Position numbers and translations under genes: made by a program. A DNA stretch of 64,000 bases. Origin: Tetrapyrgos nigripes. Taxonomy: Eukaryota; Basidiomycota; Agaricomycetes; Agaricales; Campanellaceae. The stretch is from contig JAACJM010000025.1 of assembly GCA_013368315.1 (NCBI GenBank), positions 248,001-312,000 on the forward strand. The letters run 5' to 3'. The notes beneath the pieces are model-generated. The model saw only the letters and a program-made list of their open reading frames with translations, had not been told where the DNA came from and ran no database searches. The first letter of the stretch is position 1. Each line of letters begins with the position of its first letter. Below, piece by piece: positions 10,079 to 21,759 of the stretch.

Positions 10079-13000
10079 ATGTCTGGCTACTGCAGAGGCT
10101 GTGGACGAGAATATCAGCACTTTCAGCAACATCTTAGTAGAACCCAGGACCCGCTCTGTCAAGAATATGCCAGAACCCTTCGCAACACGACTTCCAGCTC
10201 GGACGCGTTAGCAGACTTTCTCAAGAACTTCGGAGCCCAGTCGTCGCCTCGCACACTCAGGGTTGACCCCCAAGGTGATCACTTCGGTGATTATAACTGC
10301 CTCGATGAATCTACCGATGTCGATTTCGGTACTGGTGGTCCCATCATAGTCGACGACGGAGACACTGGAGACGAGTGCCCAAGCCATCACGACAGTAGCA
10401 CTGACACTGAAGACTCAGATGCCGATGATTGGGACGATGAAGAAGCTGCTGCCGCTGCAGAGTGTGAAAGAGACTGGGAAGCAGAAGTAGAGAAGGAGGA
10501 GATGTACTGGACAGGTGTCCAAGACATGATGGAATCCGAAGATGATATGGAGACAGTGCTGGATGCGCTTCAAGTCCCTGTATCGCGGCCACCTCAACTT
10601 CGAGAAACGGACATACTTCGGGAACCATTTATCCAGCACTACCCAGATCCCAGAGCAGGTGCCCCTCTCCCATCCCAAACCACACATCTAAATGCCAACG
10701 AGGCCTACCAGCAAGCGTTAGGGCATAATGCGAATATCTGGACACCATTCATTTCTGAAATTGATTGGAGAGTCGCAAAATGGGCAAAAATGCGTGGTCC
10801 AAGCTCAACGGCACTCTCTGAGCTGTTAGCAATTAACGGGGTACGTTCCTTCATTTCTTTTGCAATGCTGGCTGACTGAGGCTGTTGAGTACAGGTATCA
10901 GAGAGGCTGGGACTCTCCTTCAAGACTGTGGCTGAACTTAACAAGATTATCGACAAGAACCTTCCTAGTCGGCCTCGTTTTCAACGACAGGAAGTCGTAG
11001 TCAAGGGGGAGGTCTTTGAGGTGTTCTTTCGGGACATATTACAATGCGTCAAGGCATTGTATAACGATCCCGAGTTTGCTCCCTATCTCAAATTTGCGCC
11101 GGAGCGTCATTTTGAGAACGAGACGCTCTCCGAGCAGCTGTTCCACGACATGTATACGGGTCAATGGTGGTGGTCTACCCAGGTATGTTTTCTGTGGATC
11201 TATGTTTTTATTGCTGTCTAATCTCACCTCTAGGAAGCCCTTGATAACACTCTCGGTCCAGGTCGCACCATCCTTCCTCTGATCATTTCCTCGGACAAGA
11301 CCCAGGTCACCACATTTCGCAACAAGACAGCATATCCTGTATATCTTTCTCTCGGAAATATCCCCAAAGAAATACGTCGAAAACCATCAAAGCGTGCCTA
11401 CGTTCTTCTCGGCTACCTTCCCTCCACACGTCTCGAGCATATCCAATCCCCGACATCTCGCCGTCGTTGCCTAGCCAACCTGTTCCATGCTTGTATGAAG
11501 CACATCGTCAGGCCTATCGTTGAAGCTGGTACTTCAGGAATTGTTATGACCAGCGGGGATGGAGTTGATCGCCTCACTCATCCTATTTTTGCGGTATACA
11601 TCGGGGACTATCCAGAACAGATCCTCGTTACCTGTGGAATCACTGGCTTCTGTCCTCGCTGCACTATCCCACGGCAACGCGTTGGAGAGAATTTGGAGCC
11701 TCACCCAATTCGGAGTCTGGCGGCAATCCTTCATGCTCTTGCAAAGATTGACGAAGATGCTTCCACGTTCGTCAGGGCATGTAAAGAGGCTGGGATCAGA
11801 CCTGTCTTTGAGCCTTTCTGGGTGGACCTTCCATACTCCAATGTCTTTCTCACTATCACTCCCGACATACTTCATCAGCTCTACCAGGGTGTTTTCAAGC
11901 ATCTGAAATCATGGGTTATCAAAGCCTATGGTGCCCATGAAATCGATGCTCGGTGTCGGCGCCTCCCTCCCAATCATAATATCCGTATTTTCATGAAGGG
12001 TATCTCTTCCCTTTCCCGCGTCACCGGTCAAGAGCATGACCAAATCGCTCGCTTCCTGCTTGGTATTATTGCAGATGCCTCTCTTCCTGGAGGGATGTCG
12101 AGTGCCCGCTTACTACGTTGTCTCCGTGGTCTTATCGACTTTCTGTTCCTTGCACAATATCCCGTCCACTCTGACAAAACCCTCGCACTCATGGATGACG
12201 CCCTCAGGCAATTTCATGAAAACAAGTCCCTCTTCTGCGATTTAGCTATTCGGTCCGACTTCCACATCCCCAAAATCCATTTTCTCAACCACTATACTGA
12301 GAGTGTGCGAATGATGGGCTCTTTCGACAACTTCAACACCGAGTACACTGAACGCCTACACATAGACTACACAAAGGACGCTTACCGGGCTACCAACAAG
12401 AAAGATGAATACCCGCAGATGACAACATGGTTAGAGCGACGGGAGAAGGTTATGTCTCATGAGGCTCATGTTGGGTGGAGGTTGAGTCAACGGCAGCCAG
12501 TGTTACGTCTCCATTGGATACCTCCCGGGCTCAATACAACTCGTATTCTCCACATGACAAAGCACCCCTCAGTCTGTTCTGTCAAACTCCCTGACCTTGT
12601 CGACAAATATGGTGCAACGTTTTTCAGCGATGCCATGTCGCGTTTTCTGGTGGAGCTTGCTCATCCAGAGCTTTCTCGCCGACGATTGCAGGATGAGATT
12701 GACTATCATTTTCTCGGCATCTCCTCTGTCCAAGTCTTTCATCGTGTCAAATTCCTCAGGCATGATTTTTTCACCGACGTCTTTAGTACAGCCGACTCCA
12801 TACATGCTCAGCCTGCCCGACGCAATAACCGCAATCATCTTGTCCCTGGCCGATTTGACACAGCTCTCATTCGAGTGAATGACTCTCAAGGCTTTGAGAA
12901 TGTTACTGAGGGTAGGTGCTTCGGTTGTTTGGGAAGTCGTTGTAGCTAACCTGACTTTTTCTGTCCAGACATGCGAGTTGGCCAGGTGCGGGCAGTGTTT

Positions 13001-13336
13001 GCGATACATGAGAAAGACCTTCCATCTGTATATGAAGGTATTTCGGAGAGCGAACGGCCCCAGCATCTAGCCTATGTGGAGTGGTTCACACCATTTTCAC
13101 GCAGCGGCGACAATCACGGCCTGTTTAAGGTATCCCGTTGCAATGTTGATGGTGGGCGGTTAGCTAGTGTGGTGGACATTCGGCGCCTCGTACGCAGTGT
13201 ACATCTCATACCTGCGTTTGGAAGGATAGCTAATCGTGACTGGACAAGTAGTACAGTTCTCGAGACATGTTCCCAATTTTTTGTCAATACAGACAGTGAT
13301 CGTCATATGTACCAGCTGTTTAGTAGTAGTAAATAG
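10079..13336 (+). CDS. Plavaka transposase, full length
   Basis: Four exons (about 10079-10840, 10895-11182, 11234-12911, 12969-13336) give 1031 residues with no stop or frameshift. The chosen start, MSGYCRGCGREYQHF, opens directly into a CxxC...H...C/H finger (residues 4-23) that probably binds DNA. An acidic linker follows (about 115-180). The catalytic region is typical of Plavaka: ISSDKTQVT with the first Asp, PVYLSLGN, GDYPEQILV, CPRCTIPR, then DILHQLYQGVFKHLKSWV and the late acidic block TEYTERLHIDYTKDAYRATN. The C-terminus has the conserved VHLIPAFG tail. The enzyme is expected to cut and paste the element whose TIRs surround it. An upstream in-frame ATG at 9974 is less likely because it would invade the divergent promoter. 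Confidence 0.92.
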
Positions 13337-13518
13337 AGATATTGCTCCATGTATATAGTATGATGTATGTATTTATGTGAAAGGGCTTTGTCGTTAGTAC
13401 AGTAACTCACAGATACAAGATTTTGGCCTAGGAGGAGGGCTGCATCCAAATTTGGAAGGAGTGTCTTTCACCACTCTTCCATCACCTTCTATCACTCTTC
13501 GACATCTTTAACGTTACA

Positions 13519-13903
13519 ATGTCACCCCCCCAACGTCTCAAGCGATCATCTATTACTCCCAAAAGCCCATCTAAACGTCTGAAACCACTTTCCAGGTGAC
13601 TTCTTGGCCACAATCTATACCAGTACGTCTCTGATGCATGCCCAGATCTCTTAGCCAGATTCCTTCCTCGCAGACACCAAGTCCAACGATTATTAGGGCT
13701 CCGGAAACAAGCTTAAAAAGCCATCTACAGCGCGAAAATCTACCGAGGAGAAGCTAGCAGCCGCAGAAAGGTCTCTTAGGCTTCTGGAGCGAGAGAATTA
13801 CGATCTCAAGGTGCAACTGCGTGACCTTCGAGAGCGTGTTCGGGATCTTGCTGGGGACTTGGTAAAAGCAACCAATTCTCGTCTATGGGCTGATGTAGTG
13901 TAA
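13519..13903 (+). CDS. small basic coiled-coil ORF inside the Plavaka element
   Basis: A start at 13519 opens a basic peptide (MSPPQRLKRSSITPK...). After an intron with donor at about 13597, a coiled coil follows with LLERENYDLKVQLRDL, ending in NSRLWADVV and a stop at 13903. Leucine heptads across about 40 residues are clear. The joining acceptor is uncertain: the visible AG sites leave the two halves one base out of frame, so either an unusual splice site is used or the frame is broken. It lies between the transposase stop and the right TIR. I do not recognise a family. It may be a third accessory protein or a remnant. Confidence 0.4.
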
Positions 13904-14053
13904 CGGTGCTATAAGTACTTGTTTTTTTTATTGCTAGCTATTCCGAGTTAGAAATCCTACATCATTATGTACAATTTTGCATAATTGAAGCCATCTCCAA
14001 GCCATCGTAACCAGTGATTTACTTGGATTTACACAAATTGATACAATTATGAT

Positions 14054-14092
14054 AAATTTAGGCTAAAATTTCAATTGAGGTTTTTCCTGATG
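14054..14092 (-). repeat. right TIR of Plavaka element
   Basis: Ends in TTTTTCCTGATG and is followed by TG and by sequence matching the right half of the empty site at 6535-6558. Confidence 0.85.
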
Positions 14093-14280
14093 TGAAGATT
14101 TGTGACATAACCTATGCTGTTCTCACTAGATACCAGATGTCAATGTAACATTGAGCAAAGTTACTGCGATGGAACTATCATGCCAATTAATGGTAGACAA
14201 GTATAGCTCGGGGAACTTCACTTCTAAATACAACAAAGAAATCGAAATCAAGAGGGAACCTCGTTTGTACCTGCAGCACC

Positions 14281-17274
14281 TCACAATCCAGTCTTGATGA
14301 TATCGGCAGCCTAAAAACATATTTAGTATCGCCACAATTCTCGTGTGGTTGATAACCCGCCTTTTCTGCAATAGTATACAGCGTCGATTGCAAGTGAGCG
14401 GAAATGTGAAGCGGAATGACCGATGCATCGACCTGGAAAGCTGGATTCAGACGAAGAAAGTGTTCGGACATCCAAATTCTCTTACGACGCAAAGATTTCT
14501 AGTTCCGTAAACCTTCAGGTTGTTGTCCACACCCACCGTCCTCCTTGGGTAGCATACCAACGGTAGCAATGGGATGATAGGTCATGCCCACTGCTTGACG
14601 AACAAAGGCCTTGATTTGCTCATCGGTCTGAACAGCAGGTCCAGGGAAGTTCTCTCCATCAATGAGCGACTTCAAAGGATCAGTTTGAGCGAGTTTTCTC
14701 ATTAACTTGACGGCTTCGACCAAGATACCCATGTCAACGTCATTGTCGAGGACTTGCAGATCAATGACAGGGCTAGCAACAGGGTCCGCTGAGCCAACAT
14801 GGACTGAACCTCGGCTGCACGTATGGAGAGCCATACAATTGAAGGTGATGTATGATATGCCTTGCTCAAACACCCCGCCTGGCATGAAGCGATCGAAAAC
14901 GTTGATACTGGATCATGACTTAGGAATAAGATTAAGGTAGCAAATAACAAAACTTGAAAAACGCACTCCATGAATGGAATCTTGTCTGAATGGACCCAAC
15001 TCTTTTGCATCTCCAGCGTTTTATGAGCAGCTAGACAAGAGCTATCAATGGTGTGCTTGGATGCGACGGTTGCTAAGCCTCTATCCTTATCGAACAGATT
15101 GAAAGGCATGAAAGAGAATAAGCTGGGTACAGCGCCCAGCATTCCCCTATGTTCTTGGGTGCTGAAATGCTACGCCTCAAAAGGCAGACTTGGGATAAGA
15201 AAATCAATACACACTAAATCCGTTTTTGCTCCTTCAACAGGTCAGGATCATTCATAATGACATCAAAATTCTGCATTTTTTCCTTAGTTTTATACGTTCA
15301 GGTCAACGCAAGATGGTTCTCTGTAGGGAATCAATGTCAGTCTAAGAAATGTGCTTTAGTGATCCTAACTTACGAAGATTTTCGCCAACACCTGGGAGCT
15401 CAAGGACAACTGGGATCCCGAGTTTCTCAAGAATGGCACGATTACCGATTCCTACATGCTATATGAGTGACTTGTTGAGCATGGACAACTATAATTGACA
15501 TACCGGAAAGCTCTAGGACTTGTGGGGTCTGGAAAGAGCCTAAGGTCATATAAAAAGATTAGGGAAGTTTTCCAGGCAATCGTGTCCGAGACTGACCTGC
15601 ACACATAATGACTTCCTTGGAGGCATTCAACGTCTTCAGTGCATCATCCTGTAAATATTCGATGCCCTTGATCAAGACCTCTGACCCAGATTGAGAGTCT
15701 GTCAGGAGACGAGTGACACGAGCATGAGATATAATTTGAAGGTTTGGACGAGATTTGATAGGCTCATAATAAGCCTACAAGCGAAACAGTCGTTAGCATA
15801 ATAGTAGGACCCTGGAGATGTAGGGCTCACTGCTGCGGTAGAGCTACAAATCGCATTTTGGTCAATTGCTTGTGCAGCGACAAAGATGCCGACATTTTCT
15901 CCTGCGTTTGTCGGAAATTTCATTTTGACGTTTTAGCCGATTATAATGAGTTCTTTCCCACAGTAATGGTGCATGACTTGGACCCCTTATTCCTGAGCTA
16001 TTGGGCTCAGCTTGGATCTCATTTTGAAGCCCAGCTCAAAGGCTTTCCAATGGTGATATTTTTGAGGTCAGGGGACCAAGCCAGCCATTGGGAAGGCGAC
16101 GTCTTTCTTTGGTCTTTTTATTATAATGAATAATTCCCATGCCAGAAAGAAGGGTTTCCTCGCTGCTAGCTCACTCCTATGGACACAAAGATGGGTGGTA
16201 TGGAAAGCTATTTAACTAAGCTTCATAACGAAGTACAACTTGAGGGCACCAGCTCAGAAACAAGGGGTCCGAGTCATTATAACGACCTTATGCCCAATTA
16301 CTGTGGGAAAGAACTCATTATAATCGGCTAAAACGTCAAAATGATTTTTCCGACATTCTGAACCGGAAAGTATACGAGTTAAAACCTCTCTGTCTGGTTC
16401 AAAAGCAGTAGCTCACCGGATCCGGATTCACCGGAATCCCTATGCCATTGAAGGCTTGGATGCTGGGCTCAACAAAAACATCGAGGTACTGTGGAAAGGT
16501 CTTCTGCAAAGGGCCGCTATTACCATGAGCGCTGGCTTCGAATTTCATTCAGGAGAGTAATGGAATGATTCCGACTAGCAAGATAGGAAGACGTGGCGTT
16601 AGGTAGCATTCCATAGAAGCCCACAGGCAGACGCACCTTCTTCATGTACTTGAGAAATCCATCCCAATTCCACCCTTAATTCCCGAGCTTTTCAAACGCT
16701 ACCCAAAGATGAGCTGACGATCTCATGGCTGAGTGATGTTCTTACCATCGTATTCAGTGGATCCGGCTCAGAATAACTAATCAGCACAACGGCACAATAT
16801 TACCGAGAAGGATGTATGACCTTGTGAGTTCCCCAACAGCCAGCTTTAAGAAAAGAAAACATATCAGATCATTGACCGTCTGTCAGAGCCATGAAAACTC
16901 ACCAGAGTCGATCCTCCAAGACTTTTACCGCTGAAGTCAAAGATGTCAGACTCTGTTCAAGCCCTACGTGTACGCGAACTCACCGATACAACGGTCTGTT
17001 ATCCGCATGCTTCTGAGGAGCAGTCATGAACGTCCAGTCTTACGTTGGATTGGTCCAATTCGCCACGATATTGGCTGCACAGTCCCGCGGTGAGTAAGAT
17101 TCAGAGTGAGATCCCAGCACGGAAGGCACCTGGCACATCGATGTTTTCGGTGTGGAATGTCTCTCCTCCAGCTTCAAGAACGGTGACCGTGACTTTGGGA
17201 TCCTCGGTGAGCCTAGACGCAACGACTAAACCGCTGAGACAGCCGCCAACGACAATATAATTGGCTGAGGACAT
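14281..17274 (-). pseudogene. GMC oxidoreductase (aryl-alcohol oxidase-like), broken
   Basis: FAD-dependent glucose-methanol-choline oxidoreductase, normally a secreted or peroxide-producing alcohol oxidase. The start is ATG 17274: MSSANYIVVGG carries the dinucleotide-binding motif, followed by LEAGGETFHTEN. The C-terminal catalytic region is present (YHPIATVGMLPKEDGG, then DASVIPLHISAHLQSTLY and a last exon ending DIIKTGL at 14281). Many small introns separate the exons. Damage: a TAA replaces the Tyr codon in the segment NPxYDWMF near 17042. A second TAA stands in LGN(stop)GWNWDG near 16681. A 447-bp MITE (15909-16355) sits in the first bases of the exon beginning NAGENVG. A paralogous fragment at 31.5 kb still has the Tyr codon, so the first stop arose here. 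Confidence 0.85.
15909..16355. mobile_element. 447-bp MITE with 59-bp TIRs, inserted in the GMC gene
   Basis: The ends 15909-15967 and 16297-16355 are inverted repeats of 59 bp with only two mismatches, starting TGTCGGAAA. The flanking dinucleotide TT is present on both sides (15907-15908 and 16356-16357). Removing the element and one TT restores a normal intron-exon border of the GMC gene. No transposase is encoded. Confidence 0.85.
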
Positions 17275-17671
17275 GATGAGACGTTGCTGTTGAAGGTATC
17301 GGATGTGAAAGTTACGAAGGGCGTTCGAGTTGAGAAAAGTTTAAGTGATTTACTGCAGCAACACACGATGTCATCATTCCCAAATCATTCCACCCTAGTC
17401 CCGATCAGATATTATGAAAATATTTCCCGTTATTCTTAGAAGAGGTCCGAAGGCTTCTAAAAGTTTTGATGAACCATGTAGCACTGGTTTACGGCCTTAG
17501 AGTTAAGTCTTTTAAACATAAGGTCTTTTGCGTAAAAATAATTTGTTCCCTTTCAGAATGCCGTTGCTTCAAGCTGTTCGCCCATGGGCTCTCCTCATCA
17601 AGGGTCTTTTCAATGCTTGAGCTGCGGTGCTATCGTTGAATTTGCACTACTTGTCAATCACTACATCCCGT
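17275..17671. repeat. GMC 5' region, duplicated at 21.5 kb and 26.8 kb
   Basis: Upstream DNA of the GMC gene. It is about 90% identical by eye to 18193-18222 plus 21463-21759, and part of it is inverted at 26748-26879. Homology stops exactly where CATCAGGAAA begins at 17672. The segment CACTACAT at 17659-17666 is the unoccupied counterpart of the hAT B target. Confidence 0.75.
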
Positions 17672-17813
17672 CATCAGGAAATCTATCAAAAAGGTTGTGC
17701 ACGGTTGCCAGACCAAATACAACCAGGGTAATGTGGGCCCCCATACATGGTGGCAAGTACGAGTCCGAAAATCAGACAGATTGAAATAAAATATCGAACA
17801 GATCGTTCGTCAG
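17672..17813. other. sequence beginning with a Plavaka-type terminus
   Basis: Starts with CATCAGGAAATC, the terminal motif of the Plavaka element, at the point where homology to the GMC 5' region ends. No gene seen. The partner end was not identified with confidence; CCTGACG at 26741-26747 is a weak candidate. Confidence 0.4.
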
Positions 17814-17995
17814 TAGGGCTGCACGCCGTACCCGTATGTATGGCTTCGATGGGTACGGTTGTACGGGTGTCGTAGCCGTACCGTCGAGCCTCGAGAACTT
17901 GCTTGATACGGTACCGTTTACGGTACGGGTAGACCCGTAAAATACCCATATGGATACGGCTTATACGACCGTATATACGGGATTGTATCTATACT
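17814..17995. mobile_element. one-ended relic related to hAT element B
   Basis: Starts TAGGGCTGCACGCCGTACCC and continues as an array of GTACGGG and CCGTACC repeats like element B at 21760. The expected inverted end and 8-bp duplication were not found to the right, so only one half remains. Confidence 0.55.
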
Positions 17996-18160
17996 TGGAT
18001 ATTTTCGGAGTAAGTACTTTCCAAAATTGCACTTACCCGGTCGGATGTCCCTCCACAATGCTCCGTTGCCATTCACCTACCAATTTGAAGACCAAGCGAG
18101 GACCGACCAAGGATCGATAGCGCCTTCGATTCTTCTTTGTTGACATGTTGAGATGACGAA

Positions 18161-18222
18161 CCGCCAACGACAATATAATTGGCTGAGGACATGATGAGAC
18201 GTTGCTGTTGAAGGTATCGGAT
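18161..18222 (-). pseudogene. GMC N-terminal fragment (11 codons plus leader)
   Basis: Repeats the GMC start MSSANYIVVGG and its leader, then diverges at 18160. Together with 21463-21759 it forms a second copy of the GMC 5' end, split by about 3.2 kb of other sequence. Confidence 0.7.
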
Positions 18223-18494
18223 CAGGCTATAGCACAGATATTTTATAAAAATCGCGGTTATAACCATGAAGCTATCTTATAAAAAACGACGGATGATCCT
18301 TGCCTACGCGGTATTTGTAAGCGACCTGCCATTCTCAGCATTGGTAGTTCATGGACCATCCACGGTCTCTGGTCTGTACTTCGGAAAATGCCCTCGCTCG
18401 GTGCTCACCTGCCGTCGGGTTTTTCGGAAAACGCTCTGGGCTCGGGTTATTCGGGAAATTCTTTGGGCTCGGGCTACTTGGTGTACCCGACCCC

Positions 18495-19095
18495 CTGGGA
18501 ATATTTCCGCCCTGCTTGGGCACGCATTGCATTGGAATGTTGCGCCTATACGTGCATACCAATCACATTAGTACACTGCAGTGTATCATACATATGCATA
18601 TATGTAGTAGTACATACGTAGATAAAAAGCAAGATTATCATCGGGGATTTTTGTAACGATCGCCCTAGATCCGTAGTCCATAGTACTTAACACTTCCGCA
18701 TTCTCTTACTTCCTATATTATTTCATACGCTCGTTACTTCTTATTTCTTAGTAGTTTCGTATGATCCGGACTTACAGTATTTATACTTTGTACTTGATTC
18801 ATAGTTCCTTAGCCGAATCAACTCGAACATTACTGCTCATAGTCTTGTCTTAAGGCACCTGGCTATATTTTCTTCTCTTAGCTTGGTCCCTTACAATTTT
18901 CCCAAAATGCTCTGGGCCACCCCGGGAATATTCCCGCCCTGCTTGGGCACCCGCCCATTCCATCGGCATAACCATAGGCTGCCATCGATGATGATCGAGG
19001 CTCTCGAAAAATGCTTTTAGCTCGGGCGCTATTTGACGCCCCTGGCCCCCTGGAACTATTCCAGCCCAGCTTGGGTACCCGCCCACATCCTCTCA
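18495..19095. repeat. three copies of a GGGAATATTCCCGCCCTGC-type unit
   Basis: Units near 18500-18540, 18918-18957 and 19041-19075 share the core CGCCCTGCTTGGGCAC with substitutions. The intervening DNA also shares GCTCTGGGC and GCTCGGGC phrases. No gene seen. Confidence 0.6.
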
Positions 19096-21462
19096 CGGCA
19101 TCCAGATCCTGCACCAATTGTTATAGACAGGAAAAAACACCAAATAGCACTGTGTAATGTCCGTGTGTAGGTGCGTATACCTACAAAAATGTATTGAACG
19201 GACGGAATTGTATAGGAATGCTCAGGGAATCGGGTGTACCATATTCGGTAGCTTCGATTCCCACGTCGATTGGGTTCGGCATTGCCCGCTTTAGCTCGGG
19301 TCGTTATGCACCATTAATCGCACATTCGTTCAAATTGTTACCTATACGTGCATGCTACAGCACATACATATGACGCTGAGACAGTGTAATTGAGCCCAAT
19401 ATTCACGTACGGTTACTTTGCAGCCGATTCGGGTCGGTTTGCTGCGCCCCGCCGTTCCCGCCGTTTTGTACAATTCCGTGTAAACCTACTCGCAAGCGAG
19501 GAATTAAATATTCAGTAACTCTCTTCAGTGATGCAAAAAGGTAATTTATCCTTCCCGTGGATTTATGGATACCAAATATCACTCCGCGGTTGAGCAGAGC
19601 AATTGTGGCTGAAAGTCTCCATACCGGATATAAATTCTACAGCACATGCCAGCCAAACCGACAATTGGTAGTTCAATTTGGAATTCATTAGGCTACCGTT
19701 CGTGTCCAAATAGGTAGAATCAAGTTGATACATGGAGAGCTTGACGTTAATTCAACGTTAATGATAACTCACAGTGTACACTGATACTTTATGGCTCCAT
19801 AAACTGATTTCTATCATGCCCAGAGCTCATAGATAAGATTATTACACGTCTAATGACTCAAAAAAAGGTCTTCATTCGAAGTGCCAATATACGCCGGACG
19901 TTCTAGTAGGTCATGCATGCGTTGGTATCTTTGTATGTTCGCTTTTTTGGAAGTTTTTGCATCTCAAGTACTTTTAACACTCTACCAATTTCGGGTGGCC
20001 GTAATATGGCTGGATGGCTTTTAAATACTGATTTATATGCTACTTTAAACATCTCCGCATTTTATGGGTATTTTAAGAGCACCACATGATACCCTAATCC
20101 AAGACGAGTGTCCCAAATTGACCATTTTATGACAGTTTTCTATCTATAAGGAAATATACTGTGTGTTCCTCATTGTGTGGCCGCAAGAAATATTCATGAA
20201 GTACAGTTACATTTTTGAATGCTATCCCGAGCCTCTCCGAGGTGAAATGCGCTAATTTGATCCAACGCGAGGCGAGACAGAGACCGGGATGCGTCTGTAA
20301 GCGCCCAGAAAGAGCGTGCGAATTATTGTGAAGGGTTCGACTTTTATTCGCTTTGCGCGTTTTGGCCTTCTCAGCTGATTTTGAGAGTCAGAAACCACCT
20401 GTTGTGAATACAGAGGTGTCTCAGCTGTAACCACCAGACATCTGTGTGTGTAATACTGCAACATTGGAGGTTGATTGGAGGGTTGTTCGATGAAAACTCG
20501 TCCGTAATTGTAACTCCGACGCTGACGCGCTAACGCGTCATCAAACCGCCCAAACCGCCAGCGCAACTCTTGGCCATCCACTCCTTGTCCACTTTACTCC
20601 TTTTCTGCTTCCACCCACAAACAATGATGGACACCTGTATTCATGGAAGACTTTTTTCATTGGTAATACCAAGTTTGCAGCACAGCTGACAAGGACGGAC
20701 GTGCTATGGGAGCGAAGACTCGGAGATGGAGAGGTATGGGCTGAAGAAGTAGGAGTGTAAGAGATGCCTAAGAAAGGGAGGTTAATAGGTGAGTAACTTT
20801 CATCTTAGTTTGCATATGCATACTAGTGCCAACTGATACATTTTTATTCTTTCTTGCATCCTTGTTTTCACACCGCCTGCCCACTGCCCGCAGCTGTCAA
20901 CGGTAAATGGTGTTTCGGTTACCCTTCCCACGCTCTTATCTTGCTCAGATGAACCCCACAACCTGATACCCCTGGGCCCTGTAGCCTACCTCTGATTGAA
21001 GACGATGCTGGGGCATAGAGTGTTTCGTCGTAGTTCGTTAGTCCATAATGTAACTGATATGTACAAAATGATAGCAAGTCCATATATTGATGTCCATGCC
21101 CTAATCTGTGCCCAACCAAACCCACCTGCAGACTACAATAATCATGGGTATGTATGTAGGTGTATGTACATAAACATTAAAGCAAGTAGCAACTACTAAC
21201 GAGATACTCATTTTGGAAAGTGGCCGTCCAAGCCGATTGCGACGCTAAAGCCGAGTTCGGAAGGGAGTCCGAGAGATGGACCTTGGTCCATAGGATGATG
21301 TCCAAAGCACCGGTCATATGAGTCTCTGTCTTGGCCCTAGGATATTTGGCAGGGCTTTTATAAAAAGGAGTTGGTTGTGAGCGTAGAAATAACCGTCGTT
21401 TTTTATATGAAGCTAACTAAGGAACAACCTAGTATTTTACAAAATTGCCGCGTCTCAGGGTG
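19096..21462. other. no gene recognised
   Basis: Open frames here are short, and the longest (minus, 20252-20581) begins without ATG. AT-rich stretches and isolated GC-rich phrases suggest old repeat DNA within the proposed 3.2-kb insertion. Confidence 0.4.
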
Positions 21463-21759
21463 ATCGGATGTGAAAGTTACGAAGGGCGTCCGAGTTGAGA
21501 AAAGTTTAAGTCATTTACTGCAACAACACACGGCGTCATCATTCCCAAATCATTCCACCCTAATCCCGATCAGATATCATGAAAATATTTCCCGTTATTC
21601 TAAGAAGAGGCCCGAAGGCTTCTAAAAGTATTGATGAACGAAGTAGCACTGGTTTAATGCCGTTGCTTCAAGTTCGGCACGAGCTCTCCTCATCAAGGGT
21701 CTTTTCAGCTTGAGCTGCGGTGCTATCGTTGAGTTTGCATTACTTGTCAACCACCACAT
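21463..21759. repeat. second copy of GMC 5' region
   Basis: Aligns with 17293-17666, including the phrase CGAAGGCTTCTAAAAGT, with small deletions. It is interrupted at CACCACAT by hAT element B and resumes as CACCACATCCCGT at 22415. Confidence 0.75.

Larger units (their letters stand above)
7399..14092. mobile_element. complete Plavaka (CACTA-like) DNA transposon with partner gene
   Basis: A 6694-bp element bounded by terminal inverted repeats of about 39 bp that share their first 15 bases (CATCAGGAAAAACCT) and about 31 of 39 overall. It is flanked by TG on each side (7397-7398 and 14093-14094). The paralogous empty site at 6511-6565 confirms both borders. Inside are a DUF6532 gene (-), a 147-bp divergent promoter, a full Plavaka transposase gene (+) and a small coiled-coil frame (+). 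The transposase is uninterrupted and CpG-rich, unlike the decayed copy at 32-35 kb, so this copy looks recent and possibly competent. Confidence 0.85.
18223..21462. mobile_element. probable 3.2-kb insertion, non-coding
   Basis: Lies between two parts of a GMC 5' copy and is flanked by ATCGGAT on both sides (18216-18222 and 21463-21469). Near the two ends, TATAAAAAACGACGG occurs in opposite orientations (about 18275 and 21400). No transposase ORF is visible. The terminal bases are only weakly similar (CAGGCTATAG and CACCCTGAG). It may be a decayed hAT-like element or a compound insertion. The 7-bp flank could be a truncated 8-bp duplication. Confidence 0.45.

Noticed and set aside
10344..10687. 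Minus-strand frames under the Plavaka acidic linker
   Set aside because: Shadows of the Asp/Glu-rich stretch of the transposase.
20252..20581. Minus-strand 109-codon frame with basic C-terminus
   Set aside because: It begins with GTG, not ATG, has no homology I recognise and lies within repeat-like DNA.
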